Below, piece after piece: positions 9,196 to 18,190 of a DNA stretch of 64,000 nt. A program made the translations under genes and the position numbers. The notes under the pieces are model-generated. The model was not told the DNA's origin and did not search any database. It was given only the letters and a program-made list of their open reading frames with translations. Location: positions 273,244-337,243 of the forward strand of contig NZ_JACGAG010000002.1 of the NCBI RefSeq assembly GCF_014050525.1. Reading direction: 5' to 3'. This DNA is from Clostridium sp. cel8. Its GTDB lineage: Bacteria; Bacillota; Clostridia; Clostridiales; Clostridiaceae. Position 1 is the stretch's first letter. Every line of letters begins with the position of its first letter.

Positions 9196-10242
9196 CTATT
9201 TGCTTTCTGTTTCAAAGTCACTCCATGGAATATCTTTTGCTAAAGCTCCATGATTTATAACATCATCAATATGCATTAGAAGTGGAAAATCTTTAATGTT
9301 TAAAACTCCTTTTTCTGAAAGTTTTCTAACGGCACGGGCAGTACGAGTAGCTATTACTATTGATTCTAAAGTTTCTCCTTGTAATTTTTTCATAGCCTCA
9401 TCCATTGTGAATCCCTGTCCAAGCAAAGTTCCAATCTTACGAGTACGTCCTCCAAATACAGTTACATAGAGGTCACCTGCTGATAAAATAATATTCTCTT
9501 CTCCTCCTCCTACTATTTTAAGAAGGTGCTTCATTTCCTTTACTCCTTGTCCAAAAAGTCCAGCTTGTGAATTATAATGTTCTATTCCGGAACCATCAGG
9601 ACCAATAGCCAATCCAATAGCTAATGCTACTCCTAGTGCATAAGCATTTTTAAGTGCAACTGCACATTCAACCCCTATTACATCAGTAGACAAGCTTATA
9701 TGATAGTATGGAGACTCTAACATTTCTTTTAACATTCTAAGTGTTTCAATATTCTCTCCACAAAATGTAACAACAGAATGATCTTTATCTGCAAGCTCAT
9801 AACTAGTACATGGTCCACCTACAGCGTTAATGGAAAGCTTCTTGCCTTCAGGAAGTTTGCTTTTAAAATATTCTGGATAGCTTATTAAAGTTCCATCTTC
9901 TTTATCTATCATTCCTTTTGTTATTGAGAGAACAGGAACACTTTCAGGTATAATAGGAAGTATATTATCTGCAAACCAATCAACACCAAAGCTACTAACT
10001 CCACATATTATAACGTCAGCTCCATCTATTGCCTTATCCACATCTTCAATTTGGTAGTACTCAATGCCAGTATCAGGCAATTGTCGTTTCAATGTAAGGT
10101 GAAAACCTGTAGATCTTGCTGTTTCTATTATTTCTCTATCTAATGGGCTCCCGACTAACCTTACTTTATTCCCATTTTCAGTTGCTGGAAAAGTAAGCGC
10201 AGATGCCATTTGTCCTGAACCTATAACTGTTATAATTTTCAT
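9196..10242 (-). CDS. NAD-dependent glycerol-3-phosphate dehydrogenase-like protein (GpsA superfamily)
   Basis: A 348-residue protein with an N-terminal Rossmann motif (VIGSGQMASALTFP), VGGPCTSYELAD where GpsA has its GPS/A region, and the catalytic-lysine helix ECAVALKNAYALGVALAIGL. It diverges from housekeeping GpsA: the Rossmann glycine pattern is GSGQMASA rather than GxGxxGxA. Start ATG 10242 follows AGGGGG. It lies 19 bp upstream of the AraM gene and 45 bp after the PTS IIC gene. It may oxidise the phosphorylated PTS product, or pair with AraM to interconvert glycerol-phosphate enantiomers through DHAP (inference). Confidence 0.75.
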   Translation of the reverse strand: MKIITVIGSGQMASALTFPATENGNKVRLVGSPLDREIIETARSTGFHLTLKRQLPDTGIEYYQIEDVDKAIDGADVIICGVSSFGVDWFADNILPIIPESVPVLSITKGMIDKEDGTLISYPEYFKSKLPEGKKLSINAVGGPCTSYELADKDHSVVTFCGENIETLRMLKEMLESPYYHISLSTDVIGVECAVALKNAYALGVALAIGLAIGPDGSGIEHYNSQAGLFGQGVKEMKHLLKIVGGGEENIILSAGDLYVTVFGGRTRKIGTLLGQGFTMDEAMKKLQGETLESIVIATRTARAVRKLSEKGVLNIKDFPLLMHIDDVINHGALAKDIPWSDFETESK

Positions 10243-10287
10243 AATATTACCCCCTAATTGTAATTTGTATAATATATTAAATTAAAT

Positions 10288-11556
10288 TTATATTAATTGG
10301 AATATTTTAACGACTATCCAATTTAAGAAATTTCCACCTAAATCCAAACTTGAAATAGTTGAAGTACCATTAGGCATTGTGAAATGTGCCTGCTGTGCCA
10401 TCATAGTGTGGAATGGTGCAATATTAGTTGCCATTAGAAGTACAAATGACATAACTATAGTACCTGCTATAACAGAATGAACTATATTTCCTTTTGCTGC
10501 TCCTACTATAAATGCTACATAAAAACATATTGTAGCAAGATCACCAAATGGAAGCACTTGATTTCCTGGCAAAATAACTGCTATAAATATTGTTATAGGA
10601 ACAAGTACTAAAGCTGTAGCCATTACTGCTGGATGTCCAACTGAAACAGCTGCATCCAATCCTATAGTTATATTTCTTCCTTCTCCAAGATTTCTCTTTT
10701 GAAGGAAATCTTTGACGCCCTCTGATAGAGGTATTAAACCTTCCATAAGTATCTTTACCATACGAGGCATAAGCATCATAACGGCACCCATCTTAATACC
10801 CATATTAAGTATTCCGCCAACATCATAACCTGCAAGTCCACCTATAATTAAACCTAGTATTAATCCAAGTATCATTGGTTCTCCAAATATACCAAATTTC
10901 TTTTGAATACTTTCAGGATCTGCATGTAAATTTTTGATTCCAGGTATCTTCGATACTACTTTAACTATTGGAATACCTATAAGTCCACAAGCTGCAGTAG
11001 ATCCTGTTGGAAGGGAAACACCTTCTAAACCAAAATAATCTTGAACCATAGGTGCAGTCTTGTCAGCAATTTTAAGTACTGCTACCTCATATAATATTGC
11101 TGCTATGATAGAAAGTAACCAGTTTCCTCCTGTTAGAACATATACTGTAGCTCCTGCTGCTGTAAAATGCCAATAATTCCAAATATCAACATCTAATACA
11201 TCTGTAAACTTTATAATAAGTAATCCTAAATTCACAAGTACTGCGATCGGTATCATAACTGCTGCTATAGGTGATGCCCAAGCTATTGCCGCTGCTGCTG
11301 GCCAACCTACATCTATGATGCTCAAATGTAATCCAAAGTTAGATACCATTTTCTGCGCTGCTTCTCCTAATCCACCTGTACCTGTAAGTAATCCAATTAC
11401 CAAATTAATACCTACAAATCCAATACCTATTGTTATACCAGATTTAAATGATCTCTTTAATCCTAAACCAAACATCAATCCTATTATAGTAAGTATTATT
11501 GGAAGCATAACTGTTGGACCTAAATTTATAATATACTTTACAGCAGATATTAACAT
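10288..11556 (-). CDS. PTS galactitol-family IIC permease
   Basis: A 422-residue integral membrane protein with about 10-12 hydrophobic helices, of the GatC type: the N-terminal NLGPTVMLPIILTIIGLMFGLGLKRSFKSG, the central DVDIWNYWHFTAAGATVY and the later NIGLDAAVSVGHPAVMATALVLVPITIF-like region around AAVSVGHPAVMA. It translocates a polyol or sugar while the IIA/IIB partners phosphorylate it. The family takes galactitol, arabitol, xylitol and related polyols, so the substrate is open. It is third in the operon after IIA and IIB. Confidence 0.85.
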   Translation of the reverse strand: MLISAVKYIINLGPTVMLPIILTIIGLMFGLGLKRSFKSGITIGIGFVGINLVIGLLTGTGGLGEAAQKMVSNFGLHLSIIDVGWPAAAAIAWASPIAAVMIPIAVLVNLGLLIIKFTDVLDVDIWNYWHFTAAGATVYVLTGGNWLLSIIAAILYEVAVLKIADKTAPMVQDYFGLEGVSLPTGSTAACGLIGIPIVKVVSKIPGIKNLHADPESIQKKFGIFGEPMILGLILGLIIGGLAGYDVGGILNMGIKMGAVMMLMPRMVKILMEGLIPLSEGVKDFLQKRNLGEGRNITIGLDAAVSVGHPAVMATALVLVPITIFIAVILPGNQVLPFGDLATICFYVAFIVGAAKGNIVHSVIAGTIVMSFVLLMATNIAPFHTMMAQQAHFTMPNGTSTISSLDLGGNFLNWIVVKIFQLI

Positions 11557-11612
11557 ATTAATCCCCCTTCTTTTTTTCTTTTTGAAATATAATTTTAAAT
11601 TCTTAATCTATG

Positions 11613-11642
11613 AAGTATTTATAATTAAGTATTTATAATTAT
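11613..11642. repeat. Tandem 15-bp repeat in the IIB-IIC gap
   Basis: AAGTATTTATAATTA is repeated twice head to tail in the 156-bp gap between the IIB and IIC genes, the longest gap inside this operon. No ORF or clear hairpin accompanies it. Confidence 0.5.
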
Positions 11643-11712
11643 ACATTTAAAATATTCCCCATAAATCACCCCCCTATAATCCTAAGTATTTCAAAATAAA
11701 ATAAGTTATTTT

Positions 11713-12006
11713 TTATGATTTTAATATGCTAATAATGCTGTCATCAATTTTTTTTGTATTTATATTTGTAAGATAGTTCATTGCTTTTACTACAGGCATT
11801 TTATATTGTTTTGGAGTTATAGTAGTTGTTACCAATAGATCTGCCTGATCTTCATAACCTGAAACCTCTGATATTTTACATTGAATAACTCTAGCATTTA
11901 AATTATTGTCTTTAATTAATTTTTGAACTCTCTCATAAACAACAGTTGATGTAGCTATACCTGTGCCACAGGCAACAAGAACAATTTTTTCTTTTTTGTT
12001 AGACAT
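11713..12006 (-). CDS. PTS galactitol-type IIB component
   Basis: A 97-residue cytoplasmic protein. The phosphocysteine loop VLVACGTGIATSTVV lies at residues about 9-23, the standard position for GatB-type IIB, with ITPKQYKMPVV later. Start ATG 12006 is eight bases after AAGGGG; the in-frame ATG at 12012 is too close to that site. It accepts phosphate from IIA and passes it to the incoming substrate at IIC. Confidence 0.85.
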   Translation of the reverse strand: MSNKKEKIVLVACGTGIATSTVVYERVQKLIKDNNLNARVIQCKISEVSGYEDQADLLVTTTITPKQYKMPVVKAMNYLTNINTKKIDDSIISILKS

Positions 12007-12060
12007 ATCCATTACCCCTTTTAAATTATTTATTTAAATTCTCTTTAAGAGAATTAAATA

Positions 12061-12537
12061 CTAAGAAATTTTTATATCTATTTTATTTAATAAATTATAT
12101 ATACTCTCCGCATCATCCTTTTCAAGTATACTTTCCATTGTTTTTTCATCTTGAATAAGATTCATTAATTGCTGAAGCATGAGTATCTGACTATGAGGTT
12201 TATCTAGTGCCATAGTAAACACAATGTTTACATCTACCTGTCCACTACCATCCATACATCTGAATGTAACTGGATCTTTTAATGTCATTACAGAAATTGC
12301 AGGTTTTAATACATGTATTGCATCAGTATGTGGTATGGCCACATTGTATTTCCCAATTCTAAGCCCTGTTGGAAACACTTTCTCTCTTTCAATTAATCCT
12401 TCTAAAAATGATTGTTTTACAAAATTATTAGAGTATAACAACTTAAAAGATGCTTGAAATATATCTTCTCTAGTTTTTGCCTCTAATTTATTTATTATCA
12501 AATTCTTCTTCAAATAATTTCTAATACTCTCTGCCAC
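12061..12537 (-). CDS. PTS IIA component (fructose/galactitol type, EIIA-2)
   Basis: A 158-residue protein starting at GTG 12537, seven bases from AAAGGAGG. In-frame starts further upstream are excluded because the sigma-54 transcript should begin near 12586. The phosphohistidine is in YNVAIPHTDAIHV, typical of EIIA-2; the C-terminal half holds VNIVFTMALDKPHSQILMLQQL. First gene of the operon gatA-gatB-gatC-gpsA-like-araM-HAD. Confidence 0.85.
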   Translation of the reverse strand: MAESIRNYLKKNLIINKLEAKTREDIFQASFKLLYSNNFVKQSFLEGLIEREKVFPTGLRIGKYNVAIPHTDAIHVLKPAISVMTLKDPVTFRCMDGSGQVDVNIVFTMALDKPHSQILMLQQLMNLIQDEKTMESILEKDDAESIYNLLNKIDIKIS

Positions 12538-12596
12538 AATATTCCTCCTTTCCATAGCCTTAAGAAAATTTATTAACGTTTTCACAATATTTATAT

Positions 12597-12612
12597 AGCA
12601 ACTGTCATGCCA
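12597..12612 (-). promoter_or_regulatory. Sigma-54 (-24/-12) promoter of the PTS operon
   Basis: On the minus strand the sequence reads TGGCATGACAGTTGCT, one base from the TGGCACG-N4-TTGCW consensus, with GG and GC 12 bp apart as required. The predicted start point is near 12586, about 36 bp before the ribosome binding site of the IIA gene. The adjacent gene encodes a sigma-54 activator of the LevR type. Confidence 0.85.
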
Positions 12613-12758
12613 AACTCATACAAATCCTCTGAAGTCTTTATTTTAATACGTTTACATAAAATATAAAACAATATATTTCACTAATAAATTCTACATATTT
12701 TCAATAAATAATTAAAATTTGTTATATATTGTGTAATATATTGTTGTTTTTATAAAAA

Positions 12759-15716
12759 CTACTTTACAATATGCTTATTTATTTCCTCTAATATTAATTC
12801 ATTATTGTCCATATCTTTTATATTATCTATTAAACTAGTATTCTTTATAGTTTTATACAACTTTAAGAATATCTTCTTATGTGCTGTGGTAAGTGCTAAC
12901 ATAAATACAACTTTAACAGTATTTATACTATCCCATTTTATAGGATTCTTAAATATCCCTACTCCTATTGCAGGTTTAATTATATTTTTATCATAACTTC
13001 CATGGGGTATAGCTACACCATTTCCTATATAGGAACTTCCAAGATCTTCTCTATCTAATATATTTCCATAAAAGTCGTGGTTTACAAACCCATGCTTTTC
13101 CATAGTTCTTGCCATTATATTTATGATTTCTTCTTTTGAACTCATGTAATGAAATACTCTTATAATACTAATATCAAACATATCCTTTAAATCAATATTT
13201 AAATTTGAAACTTGTTTTTTATCTTTTATTTTCTTAATAATTAAATCCATTTTTTCATTATTCAAAAGTTCATCAAGAGATATAAAAGGTATATCTGAAA
13301 TTTCAGGATTTATAGTACCTACAATTGCTACTACTTTCTTATTTAAAGTAATATTTCTTATTCTCTCAAACATATTTTCTCCATCTTCGATAAGTCCTAC
13401 ATTTATTATTTCTATATCTTTTCCTCCAATTTCCTTAAGTCTATTTGATATCATCTCTTTTATTTTTACGGCAGTTCCCATTCCAGTAATACAAGTAGTT
13501 ATTATGACTTTTTCCTTTATATTTGAATTTTCTATATCATTATTTCTAAAACTTCTTGGAAGTATTCTTTCTAAATCCAATAGCGATTTAAAAACTGAAT
13601 CCAATGTTGATGTGCTTTGTACTGATTTTCTAAGTGCTTCTAAAACCATTAATGTATCAACTCTTGAAACTATCTTAGTTGGTATTCCTAGTTCTTTAGT
13701 TATAAGACTTCCAAAAGTTATAAGTGAACCCATATCAACTAAAATTATTATTCCTTTTCCCATATTTACCTTCTTGGCTGCATCTTTTACTTTTAAATAA
13801 GCTTCTTTAGGTTTTTCATCAAGAGCCATACTTATTGCAACACCGTGATCTACCCCTATTATAGATTGTGCAACTCTAAGCATTGATTTTGATACTTCTC
13901 CATGAGTAACTACTATAACTCCAACCTTGCTTTCACCAATAGGTGTCTTTTTATTAAAAAATTTATTTAAGTATAATGCTATAAATCCTGCCTCATCTTC
14001 TGGAAAATCCATTTTTAGTTTCATACTCATTATATTTATTATTTTTAGTGCTATTTTAAATTCTTTGATGTATTTCTTACTTATACTACTTAATTTTGGA
14101 TTTACAATAGTCTTTCCATTTCTCAATCTTCCTATAGCCGAATTTATATGTAAGCATAGTACATTATAAATAGAAAAATTAAAAGTCCCTATTTCTGATA
14201 CAAGTAACCTTTTAATATCATTTACTATATCTATAGTTTCTTTTCCAACTATATCCTCAAGAAGTCGCTTAGACATTCCAGAATATTTTTGTACTATATC
14301 ATTTGCATAATTTTTAATCTTATCTTCAAGTTCTTCTGAAACTATATTCTTAATTTCTGACATAGGTACTCCATTTTGCTTAAGTTTTTCTATTCTCTTT
14401 TCAACAAAATCGTATATATTATATTTAATTATGCTGTATCCATCATCTTCCACTCTATCTTCATTACTATCTATATGTATATCTTCTATATTCGCCATAT
14501 TAAAATCAAAAGATTTTTCATTTATATAATTCAATTGTTTCTTTATATGACTTGGAAGATCTTCTATAGAAACATTTACATTACTATCATTCCTAGAAAT
14601 GGAATTTAAAAAGGACCTTGCACATATAACTTGTATATCTGACTTTAATTGTCCTATATTACCAGGACATTTATAAAATAAAAGACTCTTTACAATTTCT
14701 CCAGACACTATGAGTAACTTATTTATTCGTTGAGCCTCTAATTTTAAAAATTTATTTATGAGCTGCATTCTCTCAATTACAGGTCTCTCTTCCAAATCTG
14801 GTATTTCTATAAGAACTGGAATTCTTCTTCTAAATGTATTTAGCAAGTTAGATTCTATATTTTCTGTAGTAGCACCTATTATCATTACATTTACTTTTCT
14901 AACTACATCTGTTTCTCCAAGTCTATTAAATTCACCTTTATCAATTATTCTAAAAAGTATCTCCTGGCCTTTAGGAGGAAGTCTATGTATTTCATCTAAA
15001 AAAAGCATCCCACCATCTGCCTTTTCTATAAGTCCTCTTTTATCAGAATCTGCACCTGTAAAACTTCCTTTTTTATATCCAAATAGTTGTGATACAAGTA
15101 ATTGAGGATTATCTCCATAATCAGCACAGTTAAATGTAACAAATGGAACTTCTTTTTTCCTAACACTTTTAGCAAATAAATTCATCTGTTCAACTAATTG
15201 ACTCTTTCCTACACCAGTATTTCCAACTATTAATGTATGAAGTCCATTTTTGGGATACATTACAGCCGCTTTAGCAAGTTTTATCACATGATTCAAGCTT
15301 CCCTTATTTCCAATAATATTATAGAAAGGGTCATTTGACTTCGTGCTATATTTTATGCTATATTTTGTACGATTTCTTCTTGTTATAATTCTATTTTCAG
15401 AGCTTTCATATTTATTTCTTATTTCTTCAATAAAATTCTTATATCTATTTAATCCAAATGTAGATATCTTAAATCCCATCTTATTGAGTTCTATACACAA
15501 TTTTCTATTTGATAAACCTTTATCTTTAGACAATAGACTTTCTATTGAACTCAATAAAACCTTCTCTCTTCTTTCTAGATAACTAGGTATATTGTATTGT
15601 TGTCTTAGCTCATTTACTTTTTCTCTAGATATTTTGAGAACTTTAGAAATTTGTTCATCTGTAAGGGGATTTTTTTTGTCTTCATTTTCTACAATAGAAA
15701 TAAGTTCTTCAATCAT
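12759..15716 (-). CDS. LevR-type sigma-54-dependent activator with PRD and PTS domains
   Basis: A 985-residue regulator. It has an N-terminal HTH region (residues 1-100), then a sigma-54 AAA+ domain with Walker A VGNTGVGKS (164-172), the sigma-contacting loop GSFTGA (217-222, a variant of GAFTGA) and Walker B MLFLDEIH. After it come a PRD around residues 440-590, an EIIA-Man-like domain (VGVIVVTHGEVSKSML), an EIIB-like segment (VIITTCITGMGTAVKI), a second PRD region and a C-terminal EIIA-2 domain with VAIPHGSYD. PRD/EII histidines let PTS phosphorylation report substrate flux. It sits directly upstream of the -24/-12 promoter and its PTS operon, its evident target. Confidence 0.9.
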   Translation of the reverse strand: MIEELISIVENEDKKNPLTDEQISKVLKISREKVNELRQQYNIPSYLERREKVLLSSIESLLSKDKGLSNRKLCIELNKMGFKISTFGLNRYKNFIEEIRNKYESSENRIITRRNRTKYSIKYSTKSNDPFYNIIGNKGSLNHVIKLAKAAVMYPKNGLHTLIVGNTGVGKSQLVEQMNLFAKSVRKKEVPFVTFNCADYGDNPQLLVSQLFGYKKGSFTGADSDKRGLIEKADGGMLFLDEIHRLPPKGQEILFRIIDKGEFNRLGETDVVRKVNVMIIGATTENIESNLLNTFRRRIPVLIEIPDLEERPVIERMQLINKFLKLEAQRINKLLIVSGEIVKSLLFYKCPGNIGQLKSDIQVICARSFLNSISRNDSNVNVSIEDLPSHIKKQLNYINEKSFDFNMANIEDIHIDSNEDRVEDDGYSIIKYNIYDFVEKRIEKLKQNGVPMSEIKNIVSEELEDKIKNYANDIVQKYSGMSKRLLEDIVGKETIDIVNDIKRLLVSEIGTFNFSIYNVLCLHINSAIGRLRNGKTIVNPKLSSISKKYIKEFKIALKIINIMSMKLKMDFPEDEAGFIALYLNKFFNKKTPIGESKVGVIVVTHGEVSKSMLRVAQSIIGVDHGVAISMALDEKPKEAYLKVKDAAKKVNMGKGIIILVDMGSLITFGSLITKELGIPTKIVSRVDTLMVLEALRKSVQSTSTLDSVFKSLLDLERILPRSFRNNDIENSNIKEKVIITTCITGMGTAVKIKEMISNRLKEIGGKDIEIINVGLIEDGENMFERIRNITLNKKVVAIVGTINPEISDIPFISLDELLNNEKMDLIIKKIKDKKQVSNLNIDLKDMFDISIIRVFHYMSSKEEIINIMARTMEKHGFVNHDFYGNILDREDLGSSYIGNGVAIPHGSYDKNIIKPAIGVGIFKNPIKWDSINTVKVVFMLALTTAHKKIFLKLYKTIKNTSLIDNIKDMDNNELILEEINKHIVK

Positions 15717-16081
15717 ATAAAATCACCTCTTAATTCTATAATTAGCAAATTTCATACCTTATTTATTAATTATTAATTAAAAAATATTCATATCAAGCTA
15801 TATCAAGTGATATACAATGTATTATCATCATATTTTACATAAAATATAACTTATCATATAATTGATTTATATCCTTATAATGATATCATTTGTGAAATTA
15901 GTTGTAAAATAAATTATAATAAAACTATATGTCAAAATTAATTAACATGTATTTCATTTTTATCCAAAATAATATTATTTTTTGAGATAATTAGGAAGGA
16001 ATTTTTAAATTACTATAGAATGTATATAATTGTAGAATGTATTAATTACATTTAAAAAACATATCATAGGAGGTTGTTAAA
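15717..16081. promoter_or_regulatory. Intergenic region between levR-like gene and agrD, with operator-like repeats
   Basis: This 365-bp gap serves two divergent genes and holds no ORF with a ribosome binding site. On the regulator side there is a perfect inverted repeat TATATCA-AG-TGATATA (15799-15814) next to another TATCAAG copy. On the agr side TAGAATGTAT occurs twice, at 16016-16025 and 16033-16042, bracketing a TATAAT (16025-16030) that may be the agrD -10 box. Binding proteins are unknown. Confidence 0.4.
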
Positions 16082-16225
16082 ATGAAATCTTTAAAAAATT
16101 TCTTAGTAAAAAGTTCAATGAAAATGTTAGGTTCTACAGCTTTGATTCTATCTTCACTTGTAGTATGTTCAACATCTATTATGAGTGGATACCAGCCTAA
16201 ATGTCCTGATGAACTTTTGAAATAA
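16082..16225 (+). CDS. agrD: AgrD-type cyclic autoinducing peptide precursor
   Basis: A 47-residue peptide with AGGAGG eight bases before the ATG. It has the AgrD plan: a basic amphipathic leader (residues 1-16), a hydrophobic middle (17-28), a short core and a C-terminal recognition tail YQPKCPDELLK matching the family pattern Y(E/Q)PKxPEEL. In relatives the ring Cys is five residues before this tail; here that position is Ser32 (core SIMSG), and the only upstream Cys is Cys29. The mature signal could therefore be a serine lactone or a larger ring from Cys29. It is followed by a receptor kinase and AgrB, with a 38-bp palindrome directly downstream. Confidence 0.85.
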   Translation: MKSLKNFLVKSSMKMLGSTALILSSLVVCSTSIMSGYQPKCPDELLK

Positions 16226-16233
16226 TTAGATTA

Positions 16234-16271
16234 GTTTTCATAAAGATTATAATTATAATCTTTATGAAAAC
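16234..16271 (+). terminator. Perfect 38-bp palindrome between agrD and agrC
   Basis: Two 19-base arms with no loop; the left arm begins GTTTTCATAAAG and ends TTATAA. It starts eight bases after the agrD stop, and TTTT follows one base after. It may work as a leaky terminator or mRNA-stability element making agrD more abundant than agrC and agrB. Confidence 0.6.
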
Positions 16272-16300
16272 TTTTCAGACATATGTAAAGGAGATAATCT

Positions 16301-17632
16301 ATGGAAACAGTAAGAGAATTAATATTAGATTGTATTGAAGCTTTACTTTTACTTGGAATTTTTGAAGCTTTATATGATAGAAAAGGATTTATACAAAATA
16401 ATAAATTTAAGACAGCATTATTCTGCATTTTATATATTTTTTCTAATTACTTAGGTACATTTTATGTTTCTAAAGTTTATCACACATTAATTGTTTCAAT
16501 TTTTTCCGTTTTGATATTAACATTAGTAACAAAATCACGGATACTATTTTCATCTATTATCTTCTTTTTATTTATTATAGTAGTTTCTATAACTGAATCT
16601 ATAGTTGAAATTATAGAAATACTTATATTTAATATAAATTTAAATGAAATTTTTTTTAATTCCAAATATTTGTACATATTTTTAGTATCTACAAAATTAC
16701 TACAAATACTTATTGTTTTTCTTATCATTAAAAAAAATAAATATTTTGCTAAATTTAGATTATTTCAAGATGACAGTATACTTTTTTCTAATTTGATAAT
16801 CCAAATAGGTATCTTTAGTATTTTTATATTCAGTATCAATTTTGGTATATTTCATATAAAAAATACTAGAATATACAACATTATCATTTTTTCTATATAT
16901 TTTTTATTTCTAATATTTGAATTAAAAGAATTAAAAGAATATCATAGAATTGTAAATACTGAAGCAAAATATAAAATTCAAGAAAATCAAATTAAAAATA
17001 TGACAGAGATAATACGCATAATAAGACAAGAAAAACACGACTTTGCAAACCATATAAATGTAATATGGGGTTTATGCCTATTAAATAAAGAAGATACTGT
17101 TGAAAAAATAAAAAATTATGTATCTGGAATTTCAGATTCAGTACATTCATCTTTCAAATTTATAGAAACTGGAAATGATTATCTTAATGGTCTTATATCC
17201 ATAAAAAACAATTATGCAGCAAACAACAATATAGCTTTTGATATATTTATTGAAGAACCTTTTAGTTCTCTTAAAATAAATGAAAATGAATTAATAAGTA
17301 TTGTAAGTAATCTTATAGACAATGCATTCGAATCTTTTCAAATTAAATCAGATATTAAAAACAAAGAAATTTCAATGTGTACTTTTATTGAAGATAATAA
17401 GTTCTATATTGAAATAGGAGATAATGGGGACATGATACCTAAAAACATTCAGGATAAAATCTTTCAGCGTGGTTTTTCTACAAAAATTTCTCAATCAAGT
17501 GATCATGGATTTGGACTTTATATCACAAAACAACTTGTAGAAAAGAATAATGGAAGAATATTTCTCGAAAGTAATCCAGAGAGTACAACATTTTCAGTTG
17601 AATTTAAAATGGAGGAATTAGACAATGAATAA
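16301..17632 (+). CDS. agrC: AgrC-like sensor histidine kinase (GHKL type)
   Basis: A 443-residue kinase. The first 210 residues hold about six membrane helices, as in AgrC peptide receptors. The cytoplasmic part has the phospho-acceptor helix IIRQEKHDFANHINVI (His246) and a GHKL ATPase: N box SIVSNLIDNAFES, G1 IEIGDNGDMIP, and GFGLYITKQLVEKNNG. This matches the class that phosphorylates LytTR response regulators, but none is encoded nearby. ATG 16301 is preceded by AAAGGAGA. It overlaps agrB by eight bases, so the two are translationally coupled. Confidence 0.85.
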   Translation: METVRELILDCIEALLLLGIFEALYDRKGFIQNNKFKTALFCILYIFSNYLGTFYVSKVYHTLIVSIFSVLILTLVTKSRILFSSIIFFLFIIVVSITESIVEIIEILIFNINLNEIFFNSKYLYIFLVSTKLLQILIVFLIIKKNKYFAKFRLFQDDSILFSNLIIQIGIFSIFIFSINFGIFHIKNTRIYNIIIFSIYFLFLIFELKELKEYHRIVNTEAKYKIQENQIKNMTEIIRIIRQEKHDFANHINVIWGLCLLNKEDTVEKIKNYVSGISDSVHSSFKFIETGNDYLNGLISIKNNYAANNNIAFDIFIEEPFSSLKINENELISIVSNLIDNAFESFQIKSDIKNKEISMCTFIEDNKFYIEIGDNGDMIPKNIQDKIFQRGFSTKISQSSDHGFGLYITKQLVEKNNGRIFLESNPESTTFSVEFKMEELDNE

Positions 17633-18182
17633 CATAGCAAACTTATTAGTTAATATGATTTCCAAATCTAATCCTGAGTTTTCAGACCTTGAGCTTAAAA
17701 AAATGGAATATGGTTTGGTATGTTTTATGAATGAAATTACAAAATTTATCCCGTATTATATAATATTTTGGATATTATCTCTTGAAAAATATTATTTAAT
17801 ATGTATTTTATTTTTCTGCCCTATAAGATTATTTTCAGGTGGATATCATGCAAAAACATATTGGGGATGTTTTTTTATTACATTTATAATTTTTCTTTCA
17901 ATAGTTATTTTTGGAAAATATGTTGTACTTGAAAACAAAGTATCAATATTAATATTAATTATTTCGTTAGTATTTATTTCTATATTTGCCCCTGTTGATA
18001 ACATAAATAAACGAATAAAAAGTGAAAAAAGACGATTTAATCTAAAAATAATTTCAATTATAGTTACTTTAATATTAATTATACTATGCTATTTTATACC
18101 ATATAAATTTTTAAGTACAGCTGTAGCATCAATTACAAGTGCAACAATAATGATGATAATAGGAAAATTAAATATAAAATAA
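17625..18182 (+). CDS. agrB: AgrB-type autoinducer-processing membrane cysteine protease
   Basis: A 185-residue membrane protein with about five or six hydrophobic segments. The catalytic pair of AgrB is present: PIRLFSGGYHAKTYWGC gives His75 and Cys82, separated by six residues as in staphylococcal AgrB. It removes the C-terminal tail of AgrD and forms the cyclic (thio)lactone. Gene order here is D-C-B instead of the staphylococcal B-D-C-A. A hairpin terminator follows. Confidence 0.9.
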   Translation: MNNIANLLVNMISKSNPEFSDLELKKMEYGLVCFMNEITKFIPYYIIFWILSLEKYYLICILFFCPIRLFSGGYHAKTYWGCFFITFIIFLSIVIFGKYVVLENKVSILILIISLVFISIFAPVDNINKRIKSEKRRFNLKIISIIVTLILIILCYFIPYKFLSTAVASITSATIMMIIGKLNIK

Positions 18183-18190
18183 TAAATATA

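Noticed and set aside
12538..12585. Upstream ATG start for the PTS IIA gene
   Set aside because: It would lie at the predicted sigma-54 transcript start with no ribosome binding site; GTG 12537 follows AAAGGAGG.
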